Positions 23,302-31,392 are shown, numbered from the stretch's first letter. The stretch is 41,884 nucleotides of DNA from Acidithiobacillus sp. (GCA_028065135.1 JAPTWR010000039.1:6267-48150), one strand, 5' to 3'. Notes: generated by a model not told the origin, from the sequence alone. A program made the numbers and translations.

Positions 23302-23700
23302 ATGGACTACTCAATGTTGGATCAACAATATAATCAGTTGCAGCAGCAGACCCAGAACAACCTGCAGACCTTGCAGCAGGTCGCTGGACGGGTGAACGCC
23401 ATGGCACCGGATAAAATGACCGGACGCGAAATCAGTATGGAATTGCGCAGCTTGGCCATGAACCTGCAACAACAGCAGCAGAATGTGGGAATGATGCTGC
23501 AGCAGATGGCCCAGCGTATCCAGCAGTTGGAAATGCAGACGCAAGGGATGGGGCAGCAGCAGCGTCCCTGGAATGCGCCCATGCAGGGACAGCCGGGTAT
23601 GGGCAGCGGGTTCCTGGGTAATGTCATGACCGGTTTGGGCCTGGGTGCGGGTTTCGCGGTGGCGGATAATATCGTTGACGATATTTTCGACAGCTTCTGA
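23302..23700 (+). CDS. Met/Gln-rich small protein with Gly-rich C-terminal segment
   Basis: This 132-residue protein contains 27 Gln and 14 Met and no Cys. Residues 1-85 are a likely helical or coiled-coil Q-rich segment (runs such as QLQQQTQNN and NLQQQQQNVGMMLQQM). Residues 86-105 are Gly/Pro/Met-rich. Residues 104-132 form a glycine-zipper-like hydrophobic segment (FLGNVMTGLGLGAGFAV) with an acidic tail. There is no signal peptide. AGGAG lies 6 bases before ATG 23302. The C-terminal part resembles the Gly-rich tails of some DUF2076-like proteins, but I cannot assign a family. It is separated by 88 bases from the permease gene, so it may have its own promoter. A scaffold, inclusion or membrane-associating role is speculation. 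Confidence 0.8.
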   Translation: MDYSMLDQQYNQLQQQTQNNLQTLQQVAGRVNAMAPDKMTGREISMELRSLAMNLQQQQQNVGMMLQQMAQRIQQLEMQTQGMGQQQRPWNAPMQGQPGMGSGFLGNVMTGLGLGAGFAVADNIVDDIFDSF

Positions 23701-23753
23701 CCCGATATGATAATTGCGCCTTTTGACGGTTCCTTGCGAGTGGCGTTCAGTTC

Positions 23754-24224
23754 ATGATGTTACCGTTATCGGCGTATCTGGATCTGGAGTCGCGCGTTTT
23801 TGTCTGGGCTGCAAGACAGGGGTGGCAGTTGCAGCGTACCGGCCCATTGCGGCGGGGTGAATGGCCGTTACCGCGCCTGGAGTTTCTCCGCGAGGGCGTG
23901 TTAACGCCCGGCGAGTGGGATGTCGCGCTGGCTGCTGCCAGCCCCCTGTTTGTGGGGTCTGTTTCCGGGCAGCGGGAGGCATGGAGTCAGGACGGTATCG
24001 GGGTAAAATTTTATCAGGCCCCGACCGAGTTCCTGGGCTTCGCACAGATCGCCCATACGGGGCCGGTCGGGTTTGTCGCGGCGTGCCGCAGACTGCCCGG
24101 TTGGGACCAGGCCCCGGCGCCTGACGAGGCCACCGCTTTCGCTCGCGTCGGCCTGCCTTGTGTGCGGCCCTCCCAGCGCAATTCTGAAGTTTTCACGATG
24201 TTGGCGGGAGTGCCGGGTGACTGA
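23754..24224 (+). CDS. Unrecognised protein upstream of rlmB
   Basis: This 156-residue protein is soluble, with no signal peptide, and I do not recognise it. Aromatic residues are frequent in residues 1-40 (FVWAARQGWQLQ). A central segment, VKFYQAPTEFLGFAQIAHTG, looks beta-rich, and two Cys are present (ACRRLPGW and GLPCVRPS). Its stop overlaps the rlmB start by 8 bases, implying coupled translation. Two consecutive ATG codons (23754, 23757) are possible starts, with only a weak ribosome-binding site. An accessory role in RNA or ribosome maturation is suggested by position alone. Confidence 0.7.
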   Translation: MMLPLSAYLDLESRVFVWAARQGWQLQRTGPLRRGEWPLPRLEFLREGVLTPGEWDVALAAASPLFVGSVSGQREAWSQDGIGVKFYQAPTEFLGFAQIAHTGPVGFVAACRRLPGWDQAPAPDEATAFARVGLPCVRPSQRNSEVFTMLAGVPGD

Positions 24225-25002
24225 AGAATCCCTCTATGGTATCCATGCGGTCAGCGCCGCACTGGATTCGCAAGAATTGCTGGAACTCTGGGTGGCGATT
24301 GAGCGAAGGACCGATGACCGTGTCGCGCCGTTACTGCAAAAGGCCGCAGAACAGCATTTGCCAGTGAATGAATGGCGGAGTACGGCATTGGGGCGACGAC
24401 TGAACACCGACAAGCACCAGGGCGTTGGCGGCTTGCTGCGCGACTTTCCCGAGCAAGACTTCGAGACGATTCTGGCGCAATTGGCAGGTCGCGGCTTCCT
24501 GCTGGTGCTGGATGGTGTGCTTGATCCTCATAATCTCGGTGCCTGTCTGCGCAGTGCGGAAGCGGCGGGGGTCGATGCGGTGATTCTGCCCAAGGATAAT
24601 GCCTGTCCGGTCAATGCCACCGTACGCAAGGCGTCTGCCGGATCGGCGTCACGTGTTCCGGTCTGTACCGTGACTAATCTGTCGCGAACCCTGTCTGCCT
24701 TGCAAGAGTCGGGTTTCTGGCTGGTCGGGATGGCGGGGGAGGGTGCTCAGAGCCTTTATACGCTCGACCTGAAGATGCCGCTGGTGATGGTGATGGGTGG
24801 TGAGGGAAAAGGTTTGCGCCGCCTTACCCGCGAGCACTGCGATTATCTGGCGCATATTCCCATGATGGGCGCCATCGAAAGTCTGAATGTGTCCGTCGCC
24901 ACCGGGATTTGCCTTTTTGAGGCAGCCAGGCAGAGGCGGAGTCTATCCCCCGCCCAGCGTGTCGGGCAGGAAAATTGGTCTGAATCCGCCAGAGGGTCAT
25001 AA
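24217..25002 (+). CDS. rlmB: 23S rRNA 2-prime-O-ribose guanosine methyltransferase RlmB-like (SPOUT)
   Basis: This 261-residue SpoU/TrmH family enzyme has an N-terminal substrate-binding domain (LYGIHAVSAALDS start, KHQGVGGLL) and a C-terminal knotted SAM-binding domain. Family motifs are LDGVLDPHNLGACLRSAEAAG (motif 1), VMGGEGKGLRRL (motif 2) and IPMMGAIESLNVSVATGICLFE (motif 3). In E. coli RlmB makes Gm2251 in 23S rRNA. GTG 24217 gives the expected MTEESLYGIHAV N-terminus and overlaps the upstream stop by 8 bases. TrmH-type tRNA methyltransferase is a less likely alternative, because the N-terminal domain is RlmB-like. Confidence 0.92.
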   Translation: MTEESLYGIHAVSAALDSQELLELWVAIERRTDDRVAPLLQKAAEQHLPVNEWRSTALGRRLNTDKHQGVGGLLRDFPEQDFETILAQLAGRGFLLVLDGVLDPHNLGACLRSAEAAGVDAVILPKDNACPVNATVRKASAGSASRVPVCTVTNLSRTLSALQESGFWLVGMAGEGAQSLYTLDLKMPLVMVMGGEGKGLRRLTREHCDYLAHIPMMGAIESLNVSVATGICLFEAARQRRSLSPAQRVGQENWSESARGS

Positions 25003-25006
25003 ACGC

Positions 25007-25780
25007 ATGCTGGTAGATTCCCACTGTCATCTGGATTTCGACGATTTTGACGTCGATCGGGCTGGCATTCTGGCGCGCGCGCATGCGGCCGGGGTGCAAG
25101 AAATGCTGATTGCGGCGGTTGTCGAGGCGCACTGGCCGCGGGTGCAGGCCCTGACTGCCGAGTACCCCGGCGTGTGGGCGGCAGCGGGCGTGCATCCCAA
25201 TGAACCCGCAGCGGAGACCCCGGAATGGGAGCATCTGCTCGCCGCTCTGGCTGTCGACAAGGTGGTGGCCGTCGGCGAGACCGGCCTCGATTATTTCCGC
25301 AGTGAAGGAGATCTGTCCTGGCAACGGGAGCGATTTGCCCGGCATATAGCCGCTTCCAAGGCCACGGGAAAGCCGCTGATCGTCCACACCCGTGCGGCGG
25401 CGGCAGACACCATCGCTATGCTGCGCAGTGAAGAGGCGGCGGCAGTCGGTGGTGTCATCCATTGCTTCACTGAAAACTGGGGTTTTGCGAAGGCTGCCAT
25501 GGATATGGGCTTTTATATATCCTTTTCCGGCATTGTGACTTTCAAGAAGTCCGTTGAATTGCAGTCGGTGGCCAAGAAAATGCCGGCGGATCGCCTGCTG
25601 GTGGAGACGGATGCGCCCTATCTGGCCCCCGTGCCGCAACGCGGCAAGCGCAACGAGCCGGCTTTTGTCGCTCATGTCGCGGCCTTTCTCGGGGCGTTGC
25701 GGGGCGAGACGCTGGAGGATATCGCCGAGCGGACCACGGCGAATTTCCACGCACTGTTTAAACACGCGGTAGCGATATGA
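25007..25780 (+). CDS. TatD family metal-dependent hydrolase
   Basis: This 257-residue TIM-barrel metallo-hydrolase of the TatD family (YcfH/YjjV-like) has metal-ligand motifs DSHCHLDF, GETGLDYFR, VHTRAA, HCFTE and ETDAPYLAP. Family members are 3-prime exonucleases or deoxyribonucleases with roles in DNA repair and D-tyrosyl-tRNA or RNA turnover; the exact substrate is not predictable. ATG 25007 fits the family start MLVDSHCHLD; a longer frame beginning inside rlmB is rejected. It is 4 bases after the rlmB stop, and its own stop overlaps the next start as ATGA (25777-25780). Confidence 0.93.
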   Translation: MLVDSHCHLDFDDFDVDRAGILARAHAAGVQEMLIAAVVEAHWPRVQALTAEYPGVWAAAGVHPNEPAAETPEWEHLLAALAVDKVVAVGETGLDYFRSEGDLSWQRERFARHIAASKATGKPLIVHTRAAAADTIAMLRSEEAAAVGGVIHCFTENWGFAKAAMDMGFYISFSGIVTFKKSVELQSVAKKMPADRLLVETDAPYLAPVPQRGKRNEPAFVAHVAAFLGALRGETLEDIAERTTANFHALFKHAVAI

Positions 25781-26535
25781 AGATCATATTCCTTGGTACG
25801 GGGTCCAGTGCCGGCACACCGGCGATTGCCTGCCATTGTCCGGTTTGTTGCAGCGCTGATCCACGCAACCACCGCCTGCGGGCCAGTATTCTGGTGCAGG
25901 ATGGGGATACTAATCTGTTGGTGGATACCGGTCCGGACCTGCGTCAGCAGATGTTGCGCGCCGATGTGCAGGTGCTGAGTGCCGTGTTGTATACCCATTT
26001 TCATGCTGATCATATCAATGGTGTCGATGACCTGCGTGCCTTCAATTTTGCGCAGAAGATCGTGATCCCTTGCCATGCGGATGAGCGCACGGCGATGGAA
26101 TTGGAAACCCGGTTTCGCTATTGTTTTCTGCCGCCGGACATCACTTGGGCGAAGCCTTCGCTCTCCATGCACCGGATAGCATCGCCGCAGACCTTTGGTG
26201 GGGTTGCGGTGACACCAATACCCGTGCTGCACGGTCAACTGCCTATTCTCGGGTATCGTTTTAATGATGCGGCGTATCTTACTGATCTAAAAATCATCCC
26301 GGATAGCAGTCTGATGCTGTTGCAAGGACTGAAAGTCCTGATTCTTGATTGTCTGCATTATGCAGAGCACCCCACCCATCTTAATGTGGAAGAGGCTTTG
26401 TACTGGGCGCGGCGCATTGGCGCAGAGCGGACCATTTTTACCCACATGACCCATGATCTTGATTATGCGACGTTGGCTGCGGAGTTGCCGGAAACGGTCA
26501 TCCCCGCCTATGACGGTATGGTCGTGGACCTTTGA
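25777..26535 (+). CDS. MBL-fold phosphodiesterase, PhnP-like
   Basis: This 252-residue metallo-beta-lactamase fold hydrolase has the metal motif THFHADH (residues 73-79), Asp in VDTGPD, a distal His in VLHGQLP, and a final His in FTHMTHDLDY. The CHCPVC segment at 19-24 corresponds to the structural zinc site described for E. coli PhnP, a 5-phosphoribosyl 1,2-cyclic phosphodiesterase. No phn genes are in the window, so a general cyclic-phosphate or related role is more cautious. The ATG overlaps the tatD stop (ATGA), giving a run of four coupled genes from 23754. Confidence 0.88.
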   Translation: MKIIFLGTGSSAGTPAIACHCPVCCSADPRNHRLRASILVQDGDTNLLVDTGPDLRQQMLRADVQVLSAVLYTHFHADHINGVDDLRAFNFAQKIVIPCHADERTAMELETRFRYCFLPPDITWAKPSLSMHRIASPQTFGGVAVTPIPVLHGQLPILGYRFNDAAYLTDLKIIPDSSLMLLQGLKVLILDCLHYAEHPTHLNVEEALYWARRIGAERTIFTHMTHDLDYATLAAELPETVIPAYDGMVVDL

Positions 26536-26573
26536 GCGCATGCTGCTGATGACCGGATGTATACAAAAAATGT

Positions 26574-26602
26574 TTGACATCGCTAGCATGAATCCATATA
26601 TT
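26574..26602 (+). promoter_or_regulatory. Consensus sigma-70 promoter of the tRNA-Ala gene
   Basis: A perfect TTGACA (26574-26579) is separated by 17 bases from TATATT (26597-26602), 10 bases ahead of the tRNA. The bases after the -10 are GC-rich (ACGCCGC), as is usual for growth-regulated stable RNA promoters. Confidence 0.85.
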
Positions 26603-26612
26603 ACGCCGCATC

Positions 26613-26688
<76 letters not shown>

Positions 26689-26692
26689 AATT

Positions 26693-26713
26693 AAAAGGCG
26701 ATTCAGCCTTTTT
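26693..26713 (+). terminator. Intrinsic terminator of the tRNA-Ala gene
   Basis: AAAAGGC (26693-26699) pairs with GCCTTTT (26706-26712) around a 6-base loop and continues into a T run to 26713. The position directly after the CCA end supports the call. Confidence 0.85.
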
Positions 26714-26825
26714 CTCCCCGACGATTCAAGCGGTCACCATCATTTATTTTCGACAGATGCCGTCTGGATCCTATGTCCGCGCTCGTCATGCGGTTTTTTA
26801 CAAGAAATGCTCATGAGGCCCTTTT

Positions 26826-27965
26826 TTGCACAATGAACGGCTTTTTCCCTACGGCCATGCCCGTGATGCGGATTGGCGTACGGCTTTGTCCTCCACTTTG
26901 GAGATGGCGGGTCCGCGGGTGCGGGGTGGTACGCTGGGATTCCTCTACGTCAGCGATAGCTTCGAGTCTGATCTGCCGGAAATTCTGAGCGTCCTGCGAG
27001 AAGAAACCGGTGTGCCGCATTGGACGGGCTGTGTGGGGATTGGCATCTGCGCGACTGCTCAGGAATACCTGAATGAACCGGCACTGGCCTTGATGGTGAC
27101 CGATTTCCCGGAGACGGCGTTCCACCTGTTTGCAGGGCTGGAGCCTTACCAACCCGGCGAGGAGCTGGCAATGGGGGAGGCGGATCATCCGTCGTATTTC
27201 GCCATCGTCCACGGTGACTCCCAGACACCGGATTTGCCTGATCTGGTTCGTGATTTTGCCGGAAAGATGAGTAGCGGCTTCATCACCGGCGGGATCAGCA
27301 GCAGTCGTGCCAACGGTGCGCAACTTGCCGATAAGGTCGTGCATGGCGGATTGAGTGGAGTGACGTTCAGCGCGAAGATCGCCATCGTTACCCGCCTGAC
27401 TCAAGGCTGTAGCCCCATCGGTCCAATCCATCAAATTGCCGAAGCCAAGAGCAACGTGATCGCCCGTCTGGATGAACGTCCGGCGCTGGACGTGTTTTAT
27501 GAAGAGATCGGTGACATTCTCTCCCGGGATTTGCAGCGGGCGGCGGGGTTTATTTTTGTGGCGTTGCCGGTCAAAAACGATGATCGTGGCGACTATGTGG
27601 TGCGTAATCTGCTTGGTATTGATATCGATCGCAAGCTGCTGGCAATCGGGGAATATATAGAGACCGGTCAGTCCCTGATGTTCTGCAAGCGGGACGGCAG
27701 CACGGCGCGCGAGGATCTGGAGCGGATGCTCACAGAAATTACCCGTCTGGTGGGGGGGAGAGGGATTCGCGGTGGCCTCTATTTCTCTTGTCTTGGGCGC
27801 GGTGAAGGTCTGTTCGGACCCGATTCTATGGAATTGCGGATCATTCAGGAGCGCCTGGGCGACTTCCCTCTGGTCGGATTTTTTGCCAATGGCGAAATTT
27901 CACATGATAAAATATATGGTTATACGGGGGTACTTACCCTGTTTCTGGATGCGCCAGTCTCCTGA
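26826..27965 (+). CDS. FIST-domain sensor protein
   Basis: This 379-residue protein has the FIST_N plus FIST_C arrangement. The N-terminal half contains WTGCVGIGICA and the SSGFITGGISSSRANGAQL region typical of FIST_N. The C-terminal half has GLYFSCLGRGEGLFG and DFPLVGFFANGEIS, which are FIST_C hallmarks. FIST domains are thought to bind small ligands such as amino acids and often sit beside signalling genes, but no kinase or cyclase is adjacent here. The best start is TTG 26826, the first candidate after an in-frame stop at 26814, with GAGG (26815-26818) 7 bases upstream. It gives FPYGHARDADWRTAL, close to the family N-terminus. It converges with a small membrane protein gene. Confidence 0.87.
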   Translation: MHNERLFPYGHARDADWRTALSSTLEMAGPRVRGGTLGFLYVSDSFESDLPEILSVLREETGVPHWTGCVGIGICATAQEYLNEPALALMVTDFPETAFHLFAGLEPYQPGEELAMGEADHPSYFAIVHGDSQTPDLPDLVRDFAGKMSSGFITGGISSSRANGAQLADKVVHGGLSGVTFSAKIAIVTRLTQGCSPIGPIHQIAEAKSNVIARLDERPALDVFYEEIGDILSRDLQRAAGFIFVALPVKNDDRGDYVVRNLLGIDIDRKLLAIGEYIETGQSLMFCKRDGSTAREDLERMLTEITRLVGGRGIRGGLYFSCLGRGEGLFGPDSMELRIIQERLGDFPLVGFFANGEISHDKIYGYTGVLTLFLDAPVS

Positions 27966-28016
27966 GTCATTAGCCGATCTACAGGCATGGTGAGGCGCTG
28001 CCGGTTTTGCGATCGC

Positions 28017-28367
28017 TCACTGATTTTGATGGTTGCCGGTGAGGCCGGACAGGAGTTTTTGCTCCAAAGCGTTGGCCTGCTCCGCAGTGGATTGGCAAAG
28101 CGCGCTGGCAGGATCGCGCGCGCATTTTAACTCGTCAGCCAACATCGCGATGCCGTTTTTTTGTAACTGAGCTTGGCTGTTGCGGCTCTGCGCGGTACTG
28201 GCCATCCACGAAACTCCATAAGCGAGTGTGGAAGAGAGTATGGTCGCCATCAGAAGCACCAGTACCGTGCGGGTAAAACCGCGCTCCAGTCCCTGCCCAT
28301 CCAGATAACGCTTGCCATACCAAGCAAACGCCGGATAACTGACAATGCCTGCCACCAGCCCCCACAT
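28017..28367 (-). CDS. Small membrane protein downstream of ygfZ
   Basis: This 116-residue protein with two hydrophobic segments (about 2-17 and 33-54) is followed by a polar, Gln-rich domain with two cysteines (Cys82, Cys91). I do not recognise it. It could be anchored with the C-terminal domain on the periplasmic side, where the two Cys might form a disulfide, but topology is uncertain. The ATG is 6 bases after the ygfZ stop and is preceded by AGAGGGA, so it is co-transcribed with ygfZ. Function unknown. Confidence 0.7.
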   Translation of the reverse strand: MWGLVAGIVSYPAFAWYGKRYLDGQGLERGFTRTVLVLLMATILSSTLAYGVSWMASTAQSRNSQAQLQKNGIAMLADELKCARDPASALCQSTAEQANALEQKLLSGLTGNHQNQ

Positions 28368-28373
28368 TGATGA

Positions 28374-29339
28374 CTATCCCTCTTTGGCGACGTCCAGGGG
28401 TAGGGTATAAGGAAGCTTCCCCAAGCTCAAAGGGGTACCATCCGGCGCCCCAGCCATCAGGGCTTCCCCGGTGTTAGCGGCGCGTAAAACCGCCAGCGCG
28501 GCAAAGCCATCTTGAGGATCCGGTGCCGTATTAATAACGACGCCAATACTTTGCTCCCCCATGTTGGCACTGAAAATTTCTTCACCTGCTCGCAGTGGCG
28601 CCCGGGCCGAGATCCGGTAGGTCTGGTTCTTGAGTTTGCCGAGATAGTGGGAACGCGCGACAATCTCCTGCCCCGGATAGCAGCCCTTCTTGAAATTGAT
28701 GCCGCCCAATACCTCCAGATTCAGTTCCTGGGGAATAACTTTTTCTGTGGTGGCGTTGCTGATCATGCCGACGCCGGCATGGATGGCTTGCAGTCGCCAA
28801 TCTTCCGCAGATCCTGCCCGCGCACCAGCCGCTGTCAGTCCTGCGCTGAGTGCTTCCGCACGGGATGCGGGCGAAATGATCAGAAAGGCTTCCGCATTCA
28901 CCCAGGGCAGACGGGTGATGATCCTATCGTCGTGGACCAACCCGCTGTTGCCGGTTTCCGGCGCCGCAAGCCCGAGGGCATGGCCAAGCAGATCACCAGC
29001 ACCTCTACCAGAGACAGCGAATAACGCGAATTCTGGTTCCCCCCGCTCAATCTCCAGCTTGGCCATCATCCGGAACTTGCGCAGCCGTTCGATGACTATG
29101 TCGGCCATATCGGCGGCCAGACTCAGCCAAAAGCCATCGCGGTCGCGCTGCACGTAAAAATTGGCGATCATGCGCCCTTTAGCCGTACTGTAGCTGCTCC
29201 ACTGGCCGTGACCACTGGCCAGGGCATGCAGATCGTTAGAGAATTGCCCTTGTAAAAACTTTTCGGCATCCACGCCGTGGGCGTGAATCAGACCCAGTTC
29301 CGTACGCAGGGGGGTAAAGGTAATGACGGCTGAAGGCAT
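28374..29339 (-). CDS. ygfZ: Folate-binding Fe-S cluster repair protein YgfZ
   Basis: This 321-residue GcvT-like protein is required for maintaining certain iron-sulfur enzymes in a folate-dependent way. The family signature KGCYPGQEIVAR with its conserved Cys is present, followed by HYLGKLKNQTYRI. The N-terminal part includes VDAEKFLQGQFSNDL, which is typical. MPSAVITFTPL at 29339 is preferred as the start, with GGAG about 10 bases upstream; a frame 13 codons longer exists. It is divergent from the ygfX-like gene. Placement near nadB and rpoE matches the arrangement remembered from Pseudomonas. Confidence 0.93.
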   Translation of the reverse strand: MPSAVITFTPLRTELGLIHAHGVDAEKFLQGQFSNDLHALASGHGQWSSYSTAKGRMIANFYVQRDRDGFWLSLAADMADIVIERLRKFRMMAKLEIERGEPEFALFAVSGRGAGDLLGHALGLAAPETGNSGLVHDDRIITRLPWVNAEAFLIISPASRAEALSAGLTAAGARAGSAEDWRLQAIHAGVGMISNATTEKVIPQELNLEVLGGINFKKGCYPGQEIVARSHYLGKLKNQTYRISARAPLRAGEEIFSANMGEQSIGVVINTAPDPQDGFAALAVLRAANTGEALMAGAPDGTPLSLGKLPYTLPLDVAKEG

Positions 29340-29388
29340 ACGATCGAACTCCCGGTTGCTGAAACAGCATGACCCCAATCATACCCTT

Positions 29389-29858
29389 ATGGATGACAGC
29401 GACAAAGTCCTACCGATTCTTTCCTTTGGCGGTGCCCGACGGCAGCGCTGGCTACAGAATGTTCCCTGTGCACTGGCTTTGCTCTGCGCAGGTTTTACGA
29501 TGGGCCACGATTGGCGCTGGGGTTTGGCGCTGCTCGCCGTGGTGTTGGCATGGGCCGTCTGGCACTGCCTTCTGCGTCAGCGTGCCGGCCAGGCCGTGCC
29601 GTGCCGGAGGCGATCTTGCTCGGTATAGAGAGCGATCTGCGAGTGAAAATGGAGGATGGTAGCGTGGTGTCCGTTCAGCATCGCGCCCGCCCATTTCTGC
29701 ACCCGCGCCTGGGAATGATCCTCCTACAGGATGACGATGGTCGCCGCCTCGTATTGATCGCCTTCTTCACGGCAGGTGATGATCTGTGGCGGCGTTGGCG
29801 GCTCAGATTGCGCCAGGAATGGGACGCAGTATCGGACCCTGCTGATCCCGCTGGCTGA
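29389..29858 (+). pseudogene. ygfX: YgfX-like membrane protein gene broken by a frameshift
   Basis: Two overlapping reading frames together make one YgfX-like protein. The first (ATG 29389) encodes a soluble N-terminus and two membrane spans (VPCALALLCAGFTMGHDW and GLALLAVVLAWAVWHCLL), then ends after an Arg/Cys-rich tail. The second frame supplies ILLGIESDLRVKMEDGS, then HPRLGMILLQDDDGRRLVLI and DLWRRWRLRLRQEW, the usual soluble end of YgfX. At the junction the 5-mer GCCGT is duplicated in tandem (29593-29602). Removing one copy gives a continuous frame (QAVPEAILLG). It lies between ygfZ and nadB, where ygfX is expected. It may be a real inactivation, slippage-based variation or a sequencing error. 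The end overlaps nadB by 56 bases. Confidence 0.72.
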
Positions 29859-31392
29859 TGCTGTCCGCTGCCACACTCCGAAGTTGTGGGTGGTCACTGT
29901 TGAAATGACAGCCACGGGATTCTTCGCGTAACAGCGCGGAACGGGTGAGAATTTCCGCGCACTGGCGCAGATTGCGCAGTTCCTGATAAGGCCGCGGTCC
30001 GTACAGGTTATCGCCAATGCGCGTGGCCAATTCATGCCAGAGTGCGCTGGCGGACCGCAGGCTTTCATCGTTGCGGATAATACCGGCTGCTTGCCACATG
30101 CCTGCCTGCAATGTCTGCCGCAAGACTGCGATGTCTATTTCTGGTGTGGCCGTTGCTGATTGCTCCGTCAAATGTCCGGGCATTTGACGTGGGCAATCGG
30201 GCAGGTGCGACTGTCCTTCCAGGTCAACGACGATCGCTGCCGCACCCACCACACATTCCAGTAATGAATTGCTGGCGAGACGATTGGCTCCGTGCAGTCC
30301 GGTGGAGCTGACTTCACCCACCGCATAGAGTCCTGGGATAGTGCTGCGTCCCGCCGCGTCTACGACCACACCGCCGCAGGTATAGTGGGCGGCAGGGACT
30401 ACCGGGATTGGTTCCCGCGTCAGATCATAGCCTTGTGCCCGACAGTACGCGGAAATCGCTGGAAAATGCTGCTGCACCAGAGTGCTGGGCTGTGCGCTGA
30501 TGTCCAGAGTGACATAGGCGAGGTGACGCCGTCTCATCTCGGCATCAATCGCACGCGCGACAATATCCCGCGGTGCCAGCTCGGCACGGGGGTCATAATG
30601 CTCCAGAAAGGCACTGCCGTCCGGCAGGCGCAAAAGCGCTCCCTCACCGCGTAAGGCCTCAGAAAGCAAAAAAGGTGCACTACCTGGTCGGTAGAGCGTA
30701 GTGGGGTGAAACTGGACAAACTCCAGATTGGCGATTTCCGCGCCCGCCCGATAGGCGAGTGCGATGCCGTCCCCAGTGGCCACCAGCGGATTACTGGTGT
30801 GCAGATACAACTGACCGGCACCGCCACTGGCGAGAATCACCGCCCGTGCCGACCACAACTCCGAACGGTCGCTTCCGGGAGCGAGAACCCAGGCGCCCGC
30901 GCAACGACCTCCGCTGAGCCAAAGATCGCTGGCGTAGTGTTCTTCAGCTATCTGTACGGCAGGCTCGGCCAGAGCTCTTCGCAGTAGGGTGCTCTCGATG
31001 GCGTGGCCGGTAGTATCGGCGCTGTGTAGTACTCGGCGCGCCTGGTGTCCACCCTCACGGGTGAGATGCCAGTTTCCGTCCGATTGGCGATCAAAAGGCA
31101 CTCCCCAGGCAATTAATTGATGCGCCGCCTCCGTGCCGTGGCCAATGATTTGCCGGACTGCTTCCGGGTGACATAGTCCGGCACCGGCTCCCAGCGTATC
31201 CTCGATGTGTAGGGCAATACTGTCGTGGTCCATATCCATGACCGCGGCGATGCCGCCCTGCGCCCAGTCGCTGGCGGAATCATTCGCCCGTCCTTTGCTC
31301 ACAATGCCTACTTGCCCGAGGCGGCTAAGCCCCAGGGCGGCGCTGAGTCCGGCGGCGCCGGAACCGATAATGAGAAAGTCGAAAAAAGGCAT
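29803..31392 (-). CDS. nadB: L-aspartate oxidase NadB
   Basis: This 529-residue FAD enzyme oxidises L-aspartate to iminoaspartate, the first step of de novo NAD synthesis; the product is used by NadA. The FAD-binding loop is IIGSGAAGLSAAL near the N-terminus. Other family stretches are SDWAQGGIAAV, EFVQFHPTTLY, EALRGEGALL, HYTCGGVVVD and GLHGANRLASNSLLE. Length is close to the E. coli enzyme (540). The start MPFFDFLIIGSG at 31392 has AGGA 6 bases upstream; in-frame ATGs at 31449 and 31485 are alternatives without family support. It is divergent from rpoE, as in E. coli. nadA and nadC are not in the window. Confidence 0.95.
   Translation of the reverse strand: MPFFDFLIIGSGAAGLSAALGLSRLGQVGIVSKGRANDSASDWAQGGIAAVMDMDHDSIALHIEDTLGAGAGLCHPEAVRQIIGHGTEAAHQLIAWGVPFDRQSDGNWHLTREGGHQARRVLHSADTTGHAIESTLLRRALAEPAVQIAEEHYASDLWLSGGRCAGAWVLAPGSDRSELWSARAVILASGGAGQLYLHTSNPLVATGDGIALAYRAGAEIANLEFVQFHPTTLYRPGSAPFLLSEALRGEGALLRLPDGSAFLEHYDPRAELAPRDIVARAIDAEMRRRHLAYVTLDISAQPSTLVQQHFPAISAYCRAQGYDLTREPIPVVPAAHYTCGGVVVDAAGRSTIPGLYAVGEVSSTGLHGANRLASNSLLECVVGAAAIVVDLEGQSHLPDCPRQMPGHLTEQSATATPEIDIAVLRQTLQAGMWQAAGIIRNDESLRSASALWHELATRIGDNLYGPRPYQELRNLRQCAEILTRSALLREESRGCHFNSDHPQLRSVAADSISQRDQQGPILRPIPGAI

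Noticed and set aside
23754..24224. Chorismate lyase (ubiC)
   Set aside because: The size is similar, but the expected conserved Arg and Glu motif stretches of UbiC were not seen.
27966..28016. Terminator between the FIST gene and the small membrane protein gene
   Set aside because: Only a 3-bp GGC/GCC stem precedes the TTTT, which is too weak to call.
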